A stretch of 57,813 nucleotides of DNA from JALYUA01 sp038229875. GTDB lineage: Bacteria; Acidobacteriota; Thermoanaerobaculia; UBA5066; Gp7-AA6. Numbering within the stretch: position 1 is the first letter of the stretch; every line of letters begins with the position of its first letter. Under the pieces are notes generated by a model. That model made no database searches and was not told the DNA's origin. It saw nothing but the letters and a program-made list of their open reading frames with translations. The stretch lies in contig JBBROA010000009.1 in NCBI GenBank assembly GCA_038229875.1, forward strand, positions 1 to 57,813, in the 5' to 3' direction. Shown in pieces: positions 26,521 to 35,188 of the stretch. The translations under genes were made by a program, and so were the position numbers.

Positions 26521-26864
26521 CGCCCGGCTCCTTCGACGTATTCGACCTGTCCGGGGCGCGGAGGTCGCAGCCCCTTGCGGGCGGCGGCGGCGGCAACGCG
26601 ATCCGGCGCCGAAGCGAGTGAAAGCTGCGCGCGCAGGCGCCGGCTCTCCTCCGTCATCTCCGCCAGCGTCCGGGTGCGCGCTTCCCGCGCATACCCGACG
26701 CGCACCGTCTCGACGTGCAGAGCCGCGTAAACGAGAAACGCGCAGGCGATCGGAAGGAGGGCCAGCACGAATGCGGCGAGCTCCTGCCCGCGGCGGCGGT
26801 CGCGCTCGCGCGTCAGATGCAGGTTCTGAACGCGCTTCGACTGCGAGTAGGCGACCGAGCTCAC
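26517..26864 (-). CDS. ftsL: Cell division protein FtsL
   Basis: The 115-residue bitopic protein has a basic cytoplasmic segment, one membrane helix (about 29-49, LAAFVLALLPIACAFLVYAA) and a periplasmic helical segment (about 55-88) likely to form the coiled coil with FtsB. FtsL sequences diverge widely, so the assignment rests on topology, size and position between rsmH and ftsI. The start is GTG at 26864, one base after the rsmH stop. Confidence 0.85.
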   Translation of the reverse strand: MSSVAYSQSKRVQNLHLTRERDRRRGQELAAFVLALLPIACAFLVYAALHVETVRVGYAREARTRTLAEMTEESRRLRAQLSLASAPDRVAAAAARKGLRPPRPGQVEYVEGAGR

Positions 26865-26865
26865 G

Positions 26866-27768
26866 TCAGATCTCCGCGATCTTCTCCGCCACGCGCATGC
26901 GGGCGCTGCGGGACCGCGGGTTGTCGCGGATCTCCCCTTCCGAGGCGACGATCGGCTTCCGGGTCAGGACCCGCAGAATCGTGCGTGCTCCACAGACGCA
27001 CGTCGGGAGCCGCGTCGGGCAGACGCAGACTCCGGATTCGCGCTTCAACGCTTCCTTCACCATGCGATCCTCGAGCGAGTGGTACGAGAGGATGCCCAGC
27101 CGCCCGCGCGCGTTCAAATGCACGACGGCCGCGGCGAGAAAGCGCGAGAGGGCCACGAGCTCCTGATTGACTTCGATGCGGAGCGCCTGGAACACCTTCG
27201 TCGCGGGGTCGATTTTTTCGCGCGATCCTTTCGCGTTCGCCACGATGCGGGCGAGCTGCCGGGTGGACGTGATCGGGGCTGACGTCCGCTCCGAAACGAT
27301 CCCTCGCGCGATCTTGACCGCCATCCATTCCTCCCCGTATTCGCGGAAAATCCGCGTCAGTTCATCGACCGAAGCTGTCGACACGATGTCGGCAGCGGTT
27401 CGGCCTTCCCGGCCCATCCGCATGTCGAGCGGCCCCTCTCGACGGAAAGAAAACCCGCGCTCCGCGCGGTCGATCTGCATGGAGGAGACTCCGAGGTCCG
27501 CGAGGATTCCGTCCGGCCGCCCTCGGTTTTCGAGGACCGTGTCGAGGTCGTCGAAATTGCTTTCGAGAAGCTCGACCCGGTCTTCGAATCGGGCCAGGCG
27601 TTCGCGGGCGAGTCCCAACGCCTCGGAATCGCGGTCCAGGCCGAGCAGACGGATCTGCGGCCCGGCGTCGAGAAGAGCTTCGGCGTGTCCGCCAGCGCCC
27701 ACCGTGGCGTCGACGAAGAATCCGCCTCGCTCCGGCGCGAGCCAGGCGACGACTTCGGCGGCGAGCAC
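26866..27768 (-). CDS. rsmH: 16S rRNA m4C1402 methyltransferase RsmH
   Basis: The SAM-dependent enzyme methylates N4 of C1402 in 16S rRNA. Motifs: FVDATVGAGGHAEALL (SAM loop), LLGLDRDSEAL, ADLGVSSMQID, RGFSFRREGPLDMRM and LGILSYHSLEDRMVK, all characteristic. Odd point: the only usual start codon in frame is GTG at 27768, which falls inside the conserved HxPVL N-terminus. In-frame codons before it read PPHRPVLAAEV back to the mraZ stop. Either a rare ATT at 27822 starts the gene, or one C is missing from a C5 run (27779-27783); with six, TTG at 27791 would begin MDSPPHRPVL. The product is at least 300 residues. Confidence 0.93.
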   Translation of the reverse strand: MLAAEVVAWLAPERGGFFVDATVGAGGHAEALLDAGPQIRLLGLDRDSEALGLARERLARFEDRVELLESNFDDLDTVLENRGRPDGILADLGVSSMQIDRAERGFSFRREGPLDMRMGREGRTAADIVSTASVDELTRIFREYGEEWMAVKIARGIVSERTSAPITSTRQLARIVANAKGSREKIDPATKVFQALRIEVNQELVALSRFLAAAVVHLNARGRLGILSYHSLEDRMVKEALKRESGVCVCPTRLPTCVCGARTILRVLTRKPIVASEGEIRDNPRSRSARMRVAEKIAEI

Positions 27769-27831
27769 CGGCCTGTGCGGGGGCTGTCCAACGTCTTGCG
27801 TCTCCCGTCTCCCGTGTTCAATCGCTTCGGC

Positions 27832-28278
27832 TCAGGTCAGCAGCTTCGAAATCGCGTCGTAGTCGTCGTCGGAGAAGTCCTCGCTCGCCAGGCGCGACGC
27901 AAGAGCCCCGCGGTCGGAGACGACTAAGTGATCGATGTTCCCGGTGACGACGACGTCGGACGGCAGTTTCGCGGTGTCGCGAAGGATCTGCGGAACGAGC
28001 AGGCGGCCCTGCCCATCGAGCGACGCGTCCTGGCCGAAGAAGTTGACCCGCTCTAAAAACTTGTTTTTCGCGCGGTGAATCGCCGGCAGCGCCGCGAGCT
28101 TCTCTTCGAGCGCGCGCCACATCGCCAGCGGATAGAGAAGAACCTCTTTTCCGTGCAGAGATGTGACGAAAAACTCCGGACCGAAGGCCTCCTCGATCTG
28201 TTGACGAAAGAGGTTGGGCACTTTGAGACGGCCCTTCTCGTCGAGGCGGGCCGGCGCGCTGCCGCGAAATCGATCCAT
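27832..28278 (-). CDS. mraZ: Transcriptional regulator MraZ
   Basis: The 148-residue protein has two SpoVT/AbrB-like halves. Each carries the DxxGR turn: LDEKGRLKVP at about 12-21 and LDGQGRLLVP at about 87-96. MraZ forms a ring-shaped oligomer that binds 10-bp-spaced repeats upstream of its own gene and represses the dcw operon. Exactly such repeats lie at 28311-28345. ATG at 28278. The C-terminus is acidic (SEDFSDDDYDAISKLLT). It is the first gene of the cluster. Confidence 0.95.
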   Translation of the reverse strand: MDRFRGSAPARLDEKGRLKVPNLFRQQIEEAFGPEFFVTSLHGKEVLLYPLAMWRALEEKLAALPAIHRAKNKFLERVNFFGQDASLDGQGRLLVPQILRDTAKLPSDVVVTGNIDHLVVSDRGALASRLASEDFSDDDYDAISKLLT

Positions 28279-28310
28279 TGTTCAATTTGAGGTCCCGACA
28301 GCGTGTCGGA

Positions 28311-28345
28311 GCCACTTTCTCCCACTTTTTTCCAGATTAGTCCAC
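28311..28345 (-). promoter_or_regulatory. Predicted MraZ operator: four 10-bp-phased repeats
   Basis: On the minus strand, four blocks start GTGGA, CTGGA, GTGGG and GTGGC at intervals of exactly 10 bases. They lie between the promoter and mraZ. Known MraZ sites are TGGG-type direct repeats separated by 5 bases (period 10), so autoregulation is likely. Confidence 0.8.
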
Positions 28346-28353
28346 TTGCGGGC

Positions 28354-28382
28354 ATGTTAGGAGTGCCACGCTTCCACGTCAA
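28354..28382 (-). promoter_or_regulatory. Promoter of the dcw cluster
   Basis: The minus strand has TTGACG (28382-28377) and TAACAT (28359-28354) separated by 17 bases, a good sigma-70-type match. Transcription would start near 28346, immediately upstream of or within the first MraZ repeat, which fits repression by MraZ. Confidence 0.72.
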
Positions 28383-28438
28383 GCGAAAGCATTTAAAGGA
28401 GATGAGTTGCGGGCGTTAACAGGGCGTAAGTGGCGAGC

Positions 28439-29164
28439 TCACTCATGCCAGTCGCGAGTGAGGTCGAGCCACATCGCCAGCCCCCGATGAACTCCGAAGC
28501 GTGCGTACCGACGGCCGATGGACGCATCGGTCTTCTTCGCGGGCCCGGGATGAAGCTGCCGGTATTTCTGCCGTACCCAGGAGTCGAGCGCCAGGAAGTC
28601 GTGGCGGCCGAGGATCCTCAGGAGTCCCTCGGCGGCATAGGGTCCGAACCCGCGCTCCTCCAGGATCTCCTCGCGGATCCCGGATGCCGGACGGCTGACG
28701 TCTTCCCAGCGCTCGAGGGCGAGCCGGCCCGACGCGACGCGCCGGGCGAAGAGCGCGAGAGCCGGGGCGCGGTACCCGCAGCGCACCTCCCGCTCGAGGC
28801 GTCCCGCGGTAAAGCGCGCGAGCTGCGGCGCCGTAGGAAAAGCAGCGCCGTCAGGTCCCGCGAGAGCGATCAGCCGCGTCACCATCCCGCGCGTCGCGGC
28901 CCAGGAGCAGTTGGTCGTCAGGAGCATCTTCACGGCGTCTTCGAAGAGCGAGGGGGCCCGCAGCATCCGCCCGCCGCCTCTCTCGATGCTGCGCAGAAGA
29001 TCGGGCTCCCCCGCAAGCGACGAGGCGAAGCGGGAGAGATCGAGATCGAGAGAGAACACCCGGCGCGCGATGGCCTCTAGCGGCCGCCGGGAAACCTGCC
29101 GCGCCGACGCGATGAGAAGGCCCTCGGCCGCCTCGAACCGGACGGGCGCCGAGTGATTTTCCAC
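28439..29164 (-). CDS. HhH-GPD DNA glycosylase (OGG1/AlkA-like)
   Basis: A base-excision repair glycosylase. The helix-hairpin-helix and catalytic region reads RGFGPYAAEGLLRILGRHDF then LALDSW, with D194 as the catalytic aspartate. The OGG1-type catalytic lysine position is tyrosine, so a monofunctional enzyme is likely. The GTG at 29164 is the first usual start, but the frame stays open upstream and encodes a convincing OGG-type N-terminus (IPLPPFFSFDGVVRSHGWYD, then LPPFQYRPGSDVLDT) up to about 29300. No ATG, GTG or TTG is found there. The real protein is probably about 285 residues, with a rare start or a frameshift at the boundary with the SurA gene. Confidence 0.8.
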   Translation of the reverse strand: MENHSAPVRFEAAEGLLIASARQVSRRPLEAIARRVFSLDLDLSRFASSLAGEPDLLRSIERGGGRMLRAPSLFEDAVKMLLTTNCSWAATRGMVTRLIALAGPDGAAFPTAPQLARFTAGRLEREVRCGYRAPALALFARRVASGRLALERWEDVSRPASGIREEILEERGFGPYAAEGLLRILGRHDFLALDSWVRQKYRQLHPGPAKKTDASIGRRYARFGVHRGLAMWLDLTRDWHE

Positions 29165-29294
29165 GACGACGCGCGTGTCGAGGACGTCCGAGCCGGGCCT
29201 GTATTGAAAGGGCGGGAGGTCGTACCAGCCGTGCGAGCGGACGACGCCGTCGAAGGAAAAGAAAGGCGGAAGCGGGATCTCGACGCCGACGGAG

Positions 29295-30302
29295 CTAACC
29301 CTTCTTCTCTTCCGCTTTCGCGAGCGACGGATCGTAGATCTTGATGTACGCCTCGCGCCGGAGGTGCTGAATGAATTCGCTGAAGCGCTTCTCGTAGAGG
29401 TTTTCGCCGATGCGCTTCTTCAGGTCTTCGCTCACGTCGGCAAAGGCCTTGTAACCGGCGGTTTTCCGGTCGATGACGCGGAAGAGATGGATCGACGCCG
29501 GGAGGAGCACCGGAGCGGGAAACTCCACGGGCTGGTCGGAGAACACCGCCGCGTCGAGCGCCGGAAGAAGCTCGCCCGAGGACACGGTCCCGAGATCGCC
29601 GCCGCGGTTCTTCGCGTTTCCTTCCGAGTACTCCTTCGCGAGGTCATCGAATTTCCCCCCGGAGGCCAGGCGGGCGCGGATCTCCTCCATGCGGTTGACG
29701 GCCCGCTCGCGTCCCGCGGGGTCCGAGGCGGTGAAGCGGAGCACGATCTCGAAAACGCGCGCCTGCGGAGGCACGCGATAGAGCTTCTCCTTCTGGCGCT
29801 CGTACTCGGTCCGGAGCATGTCGTCGCTGACGTCCATCTTGCCGGTGACGTCGCGGCCGATGACCTTCTGGAGCGTGATCGTCTCCCGCATCTGACGCCT
29901 GAGCTCGTCACGCGTCATGCTGGACGAAGCGAGCGCGGCGTCGAATTCCTGGTCGGTTGCCAGGTTGTACTGCCGCTTCACCCGCTCCACCGCTTCATCG
30001 ACCTCGCCGTCCGTCGCGGAGACGGTCGGCCCGAGCTCTTTGGCGCGCTCGTCGATCAGCCGTTCCCGGATCATGTCGTCCAGGACGTCTTTCTTCAGCT
30101 GCACCTTGTCGGTCGGGGCATTGGGCGCATTCTGAGCGGCCGTCAACCGCTTGTCGAACTCGCTCTGGGTGATCAGCCGGTCATTGACGCGGGCGACGAT
30201 CTTCTCGACGAGCTCTGCCGCGCGGGCAGGCGCTGGCAGCGCCGCGAAAAGGGAGAACGCGAGAGAAGCGGCCGCAAACAGGGATAAGGATCGTGTCTTC
30301 AT
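29295..30302 (-). CDS. SurA-type periplasmic peptidyl-prolyl isomerase/chaperone
   Basis: The 335-residue protein has a signal peptide (MKTRSLSLFAAASLAFSLFAALPAPARA). A SurA N-terminal chaperone domain (EKIVARVNDRLITQSEFDKR to about 155) is followed by one parvulin domain at about 165-265 (FDDLAKEYSEGNAKNRGGDLG is typical) and a final helix. It should assist outer-membrane protein folding. There is one PPIase domain where E. coli SurA has two. Start at 30302 gives a standard signal sequence; an ATG four codons upstream is possible. Same strand as mfd upstream and the glycosylase downstream. Confidence 0.88.
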   Translation of the reverse strand: MKTRSLSLFAAASLAFSLFAALPAPARAAELVEKIVARVNDRLITQSEFDKRLTAAQNAPNAPTDKVQLKKDVLDDMIRERLIDERAKELGPTVSATDGEVDEAVERVKRQYNLATDQEFDAALASSSMTRDELRRQMRETITLQKVIGRDVTGKMDVSDDMLRTEYERQKEKLYRVPPQARVFEIVLRFTASDPAGRERAVNRMEEIRARLASGGKFDDLAKEYSEGNAKNRGGDLGTVSSGELLPALDAAVFSDQPVEFPAPVLLPASIHLFRVIDRKTAGYKAFADVSEDLKKRIGENLYEKRFSEFIQHLRREAYIKIYDPSLAKAEEKKG

Positions 30303-30417
30303 GCTCAGGGTCATAACACCGGAACTTTATCGGAATTTCCCGGAGGGTCCGTCCCCGACGATAAGGAGACGGCCCCTCACCCCAACCGTCGTCCGTGGCT
30401 GGACGTTTCCAGTCCGG

Positions 30418-33400
30418 TCAGCCCAATTGTGCCAGGGGTGTGCCGGTGATCTCGGCAAGCCAGCTCGTCATCGCAGGCAACAGCGACTCGCCCGCCGGCG
30501 AGGGCACCGTCAGCACTCGCGCCGGAGAGAGGCGGGCGCCGCGGGTCTGGCGCACGAAGTCGGTCAGGCGCGCCGCGTCGATCGAGGCGTCCTCGGCGAA
30601 CCGGAGATGTACCTGGCCGGCCTGGCGGGTCAAAGACGTCACCCCGATCCGTTCCGCGCGCGAGCGCAGGCGGGCGTACTCGACCAGTCGCCGCACCGCG
30701 GGAGGCGGCTCGCCGAACCGGTCGGCGATCTCTCGCGAGGTCTCGTCGAGCTCCCGGTCGTCCCTCGCGCGCGCGATCTTCTTGTAGATCATCATGCGCC
30801 AGTTCTCGTCGGCGACGTACGACGGCGGGATCGTGAGATCGAGGCCGAGTGAGAGCGTCACCGTCCGCTCGGGCACGGGCTCTTCGCCCTGGATCTCACG
30901 GATCGATTCCTCGAGCAGCGTGAGATACGTCTCGAAGCCGACCGACGCGATCTGCCCCGACTGTTCGCCTCCGAGGATGTTTCCGGAACCCCGGATCTCC
31001 AGGTCCTTGGCGGCGATGCGGAACCCGGCGCCGAGATCGCAAAACTCCTGGATCGACGCGAGGCGCCGCCGCGCCGTGTCCGAGAGCGCGGCCGTCTCGT
31101 GCACGAGGAGAAACGCGGATGCGGGCTTGTCGCTCCGTCCGACGCGGCCGCGCAGCTGATAGAGCTGCGCGAGCCCGTAGGCCTCCGCGCGGTCGATCAG
31201 GATCGTATTCGCGGACGGGATGTCGAGACCGTTCTCGATGATCGTGGTCGCGAGGAGCAGGTCCGCCTCGCGCGTCGTGAACTTCAACATCGCCTTCTCG
31301 AGCTCGTTCTCCCGCATCGCTCCGTGGGCGACCGCGATCCGGAGCTTCGGAAGCAGGGTTTCGAGCTCGTCGCGGACGCGGCCGATCGATTCCACCCGGT
31401 TGTGCACGAAGAAGACCTGCCCGCCGCGTTCGAGCTCCGCCTCGATGGCCTCACGGATGACCTCGGGCTTGCGCGGGACGACCTGGGTCTCGATCGCGAG
31501 GCGGTCGCGAGGCGGGGTCTCGATGATCGAAAGGTCGCGCAGGCCGGAGAGCGAGAGGTGGAGCGATCGCGGGATCGGCGTCGCGGACATCGCGAGCACG
31601 TCTATCGAGGTCTTCCACTCCTTCAGTCGCTCCTTCTGCGCAACCCCGAACCGCTGCTCTTCGTCCACGATCAGAAGACCGAGGTCCCGGAAGGCGAGGT
31701 CCTTGCCCAGCATTCGGTGGGTCGCGATCAGAATGTCGACGGTGCCCTCGGCGACCTTTCTCACGATCTCCTTCTGCTCCTTCGGGCTGCGAAAACGCGA
31801 CAGCAGATCGATCGAGACCGGGAACGCGGCGAAGCGCCTCTTGAAGGTGCGAAAATGCTGGTCCGCCAGGATCGTCGTCGGAGCGAGGACGGCCACCTGC
31901 TTGCCGTCGAGCACGGCCTTGAACGCCGCCCGCATCCCGACCTCGGTCTTCCCGTACCCGACATCCCCGCAGAGGAGCCGGTCCATCGGCTTCGACGACT
32001 GCATGTCGCGCTTCACGTCCGCGATCGCCTGCGCCTGGTCTGGGGTCTCGACGTATTCGAACGCGTCCTCGAACTCCTTCTGCCATGGCGAGTCCTTGGA
32101 GAAGGCGAAGCCGTCCGCGAGCGTGCGCCGCGCGTAGAGCTTCAGGAGCTGGTCCGTCATGTCCCGCATCGCCTTCTTGACGGACGCCATGCGCCTGGCC
32201 CATCCGGCCCCGCCCAGCTTGTCGAGCGAGGGCTCGACGCCTTCGAGCCCCGAGTACTTCTGAACGAGGTCGAAGCGCTCCACGGGAAGGAGAAGCCGCT
32301 TTTCGTCCGCGTACCCGATCTCCATGAACTCGCGCTCTTCGCCGTCGACGGGCACCCGCTTCAACCCCTGGAAGACCCCTATCCCGTAGTCGCGATGCAC
32401 CACCGCGTCGCCGAGCTTCAAGTCACGCAGGTCGGAGAGGAATGCCTCGGAAGGCCGGCGGCGCGACGTCGAGACCGGCTTCTCCTCTCCGAAGATCTCG
32501 CTCTCGGAGTAAACGGAGACGCGCGGCTCGCGCATGCGAAAGCCGCCCGAGATGTCGGCCGGAACCGAGATCACGACCCCGGCACTGCGCTCCGACGAAA
32601 CGTGCAGCCCGTACTCGAGGGCGAAGCGCCGCAGCTTCTCGGCTCCTCCGGTCGGCCGCACCGCGACGAAAACCTCCTCGTTGTCGGCCAGGGCCCGCGC
32701 GATCTCCCCGGCGGCTTCCTTCGTTCGTCCGCCGTGACCGGAAATCGCCTCCGCCGGCAGTCGAAGGAGCGCGCCCCCGCCCGACAGACCGACGCGGTCG
32801 AAGCGCAACGCCGCTTCCGCCAGCGCCGCACGGATGCGGTCCGCGGGATGGGCAAGCTCTTCGGGAAGGAACGGGTCCCGGTCGGGATCGCGGTCCGCGG
32901 CGAGCCGTTCGGAAAAACCCGCGATCTCCTCTTCCACCGCGGCGGGCTCCAGCACGACGAGTGCGGCTCCCGCGGCGTGGTCCAGCCACCCGGACGGCAT
33001 CGGCGACACCGCCGGAGCAAAGACGATCCGCTCGACTTCGGACGGGTAACGGCCCAGCCGCTCGGTCAGCATCCCGCGTTCGTCCTCCGACTCCCTCGCG
33101 ATCGCAAACGGCGGCAGCACCACCGACGGCAGCCGCTCGCGGGAACGCTGCGTGTCGGGGTCGAAGACGCGGATCGACGCGATGCGGTCGCCGTCGAGCT
33201 CGACGCGCACGGGCAGGTCCCGGTCGGGGGCGAACACGTCGAAGAGGCCGCCGCGCACCGCGAGGTCCCCGGTCTCGACGACGAGATCCGACCGGCGATA
33301 ACCGACGGCGGTGAGCCGCCCGACGAAACGGGGAAGAGAGATCTCCTCCCCCTCGCGCAGCGACATCACGAGCTCTCCGAAGACCTCGGGCGAAGGAAGG

Positions 33401-33774
33401 CGGGCGAAAAGGGACCGCGCCGGAAGTACGACGGCGCGCACGGACCCCGGGTCTCTCAGGGCGGAGAGAAGGCCGAACTCATCACGGCGCGCCTTGAGCG
33501 ACGGAGGGATGCGCTGGTAGGGCGTCAGAGTCAGGGCGGGCGCGTGGAAGACCCGCGGCACGCCGGAAGCGACGAGATCGTCTGTCAGCGATTCCGCGGC
33601 CTTTTCGTCGGGGACGACGATCGCCAGAGGCCGGTCGAGGTCGCGCGAAAGCGCCGAGAGAACGATTCCGGGCAGCGCGCCCGCGGCGCCGGCGATGACC
33701 GGGCTCTCCCCGCGCGAGACGCGGGCGAGCAGGTCGGCGTACGAAGGAAATCCCCGGACGAGATCCGCGAGCAT
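30418..33774 (-). CDS. mfd: Transcription-repair coupling factor Mfd
   Basis: The 1118-residue protein removes stalled RNA polymerase and recruits UvrA to lesions. In order: a UvrB-like module (about 1-330, including VVPDEKAAESL and LTLTPYQRIPPS), the RNA-polymerase-interacting domain (about 455-545, LGDAVVHRDYGIGVFQGL), the translocase with Walker A GDVGYGKT at 603-610, DEEQRFG, SATPIPRSL and QLRGRVGRS, and the C-terminal TRCF domain. The start is the ATG at 33774; the 86 codons open upstream are antisense-like and overlap the cysteine desulfurase gene. Length is standard. Confidence 0.96.
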   Translation of the reverse strand: MLADLVRGFPSYADLLARVSRGESPVIAGAAGALPGIVLSALSRDLDRPLAIVVPDEKAAESLTDDLVASGVPRVFHAPALTLTPYQRIPPSLKARRDEFGLLSALRDPGSVRAVVLPARSLFARLPSPEVFGELVMSLREGEEISLPRFVGRLTAVGYRRSDLVVETGDLAVRGGLFDVFAPDRDLPVRVELDGDRIASIRVFDPDTQRSRERLPSVVLPPFAIARESEDERGMLTERLGRYPSEVERIVFAPAVSPMPSGWLDHAAGAALVVLEPAAVEEEIAGFSERLAADRDPDRDPFLPEELAHPADRIRAALAEAALRFDRVGLSGGGALLRLPAEAISGHGGRTKEAAGEIARALADNEEVFVAVRPTGGAEKLRRFALEYGLHVSSERSAGVVISVPADISGGFRMREPRVSVYSESEIFGEEKPVSTSRRRPSEAFLSDLRDLKLGDAVVHRDYGIGVFQGLKRVPVDGEEREFMEIGYADEKRLLLPVERFDLVQKYSGLEGVEPSLDKLGGAGWARRMASVKKAMRDMTDQLLKLYARRTLADGFAFSKDSPWQKEFEDAFEYVETPDQAQAIADVKRDMQSSKPMDRLLCGDVGYGKTEVGMRAAFKAVLDGKQVAVLAPTTILADQHFRTFKRRFAAFPVSIDLLSRFRSPKEQKEIVRKVAEGTVDILIATHRMLGKDLAFRDLGLLIVDEEQRFGVAQKERLKEWKTSIDVLAMSATPIPRSLHLSLSGLRDLSIIETPPRDRLAIETQVVPRKPEVIREAIEAELERGGQVFFVHNRVESIGRVRDELETLLPKLRIAVAHGAMRENELEKAMLKFTTREADLLLATTIIENGLDIPSANTILIDRAEAYGLAQLYQLRGRVGRSDKPASAFLLVHETAALSDTARRRLASIQEFCDLGAGFRIAAKDLEIRGSGNILGGEQSGQIASVGFETYLTLLEESIREIQGEEPVPERTVTLSLGLDLTIPPSYVADENWRMMIYKKIARARDDRELDETSREIADRFGEPPPAVRRLVEYARLRSRAERIGVTSLTRQAGQVHLRFAEDASIDAARLTDFVRQTRGARLSPARVLTVPSPAGESLLPAMTSWLAEITGTPLAQLG

Positions 33775-33793
33775 CAGGGAGGAGATCGGAAAC

Positions 33794-35035
33794 CTACGCG
33801 CGCTCGACGGGGCCGGCCGTTCGCGTCGAGAGCATCGGGGAGAGCTCGCGAAGGCGCTTGACCGCAGAAGTGGCCGACGCGATCGCGAAGTCGATTTCCT
33901 GGGCGGTCGTGAAGCGGCCGAGACCGAACCGGATCGACGCATGCGCGAGATCGTCGGAGACGCCGACCGCGCGGAGAACGTGAGAGGGCTGGAGCGAGGC
34001 CGAGGTGCACGCCGATCCCGAGGAAACGGCAATGTCCTTCATCCCCATCAGAAGCGCCTCGCCCTCGACCCCCGCAAACGACAGATTGAGATTGCCGGGC
34101 AGACGTTCCTCGCTGGCGCCCGGAGGGAGGCCGCCGTCTTCCGCGAGCGCGGGCAGGGCGGCACCGTTTACCGTGACGTCCGGAACCCCTCCGAGGATCC
34201 CGTCGCAGAGGCGCGCCCTCAGGAGCCGCAGCCGGGCGGCTTCCGTGTCGCGTTCGGCGATTCCGATCTGCGCGGCCTTTCCGAGCGCCACGATTCCGGG
34301 CACGTTCAGAGTCCCGGAACGCAGGCCGCGCTCCTGCCCGCCGCCGACGACCAGCGGGGAGAGCCGCACTCTCGGATTCCGTCCGCGCAAGTAGAGAGCG
34401 CCGACGCCCTTCGGCGCGTAGATTTTGTGTCCTGAGACGGAAGCGAGGTCCACTTTCATGACCTCGACGTCGAAGGGCACCTTCGTAAAGCCCTGGACCG
34501 CGTCCGTGTGGAAGAGGACGCCCCGGGCGCGGCACACCGCGCCGATCTCCGCGACCGGGTGGAGCGTTCCGATCTCGTTGTTGGCGAGCATCAGGCTGAC
34601 GAGCACCGTCCGGTCGGTCAGGACTTCTTCGACCGCCTGAGCGGAGATCCGCCCCGTCCGGTCCGGCTCGAGGACGGTCAGCCGGAAGCCCTCTTTTTCC
34701 AGAGCCCGGCAGACGTCGAGCACCGCGTGATGCTCCGTCGCGCCGGTCACGATGTGGTCCCCGTTCTGCCGGTACGCCCGCGCCACGCCGAAGATCGCCA
34801 GATTGTTCGACTCGGTCGCGCCGCTCGTGAAGAGGATGTCCTTGTCGGCGGCGTTCATGGCGGCGGCGACCTGGTGGCGCGCTTCATCGACCGCCGCCTC
34901 CGCTTCCCAACCGAACACATGGCTGCGGGAGCCGGAGTTCCCGAACGCCGTCGTCAGGTAAGGCAGCATGGCGTTGAGCACCCGCGGATCGACGGGCGTG
35001 GTCGCGTGATTGTCGAGGTAGATCGGAAGCTTCAT
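33794..35035 (-). CDS. Cysteine desulfurase (IscS/NifS family)
   Basis: The 413-residue PLP enzyme takes sulfur from cysteine for Fe-S clusters and thiolated tRNAs. YLDNHATTPVDP at 6-17, GATESNN at 72-78, EHHAVL at 101-106, PLP-binding K204 in SGHKIYAPKG, and the persulfide loop SSGSACTS with C343. These match class I desulfurases. No iscU, iscA or mnmA is adjacent, so the specific branch (IscS or NifS) is not resolved. ATG at 35035; mfd begins 20 bases after its stop, so the two are probably co-transcribed. Confidence 0.92.
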   Translation of the reverse strand: MKLPIYLDNHATTPVDPRVLNAMLPYLTTAFGNSGSRSHVFGWEAEAAVDEARHQVAAAMNAADKDILFTSGATESNNLAIFGVARAYRQNGDHIVTGATEHHAVLDVCRALEKEGFRLTVLEPDRTGRISAQAVEEVLTDRTVLVSLMLANNEIGTLHPVAEIGAVCRARGVLFHTDAVQGFTKVPFDVEVMKVDLASVSGHKIYAPKGVGALYLRGRNPRVRLSPLVVGGGQERGLRSGTLNVPGIVALGKAAQIGIAERDTEAARLRLLRARLCDGILGGVPDVTVNGAALPALAEDGGLPPGASEERLPGNLNLSFAGVEGEALLMGMKDIAVSSGSACTSASLQPSHVLRAVGVSDDLAHASIRFGLGRFTTAQEIDFAIASATSAVKRLRELSPMLSTRTAGPVERA

Positions 35036-35188
35036 AAAACGGTGGAACGGCCGGTGCCGCCGGGAGAGCGTACCGTTTTACGTTCACGGGGGAAAACGCC
35101 TGCAGAGGCGCGGGTATTTCGGGCCGGGCGCCGGGCGACCCTTCTCCCCCCTTCTCCCTCCCCATCGAGGCATAATCCCGAACAAGCG

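Noticed and set aside
30303..30417. Possible small gene between the SurA-like gene and mfd
   Set aside because: Only about 100 bases, no start with ribosome binding site and no conserved-looking translation.
31099..33861. A 920-codon open frame on the plus strand
   Set aside because: It is antisense to mfd; the GC-rich codon pattern of mfd keeps the opposite strand open. The translation is rich in Arg/Asp/His with no domain, whereas mfd shows every motif.
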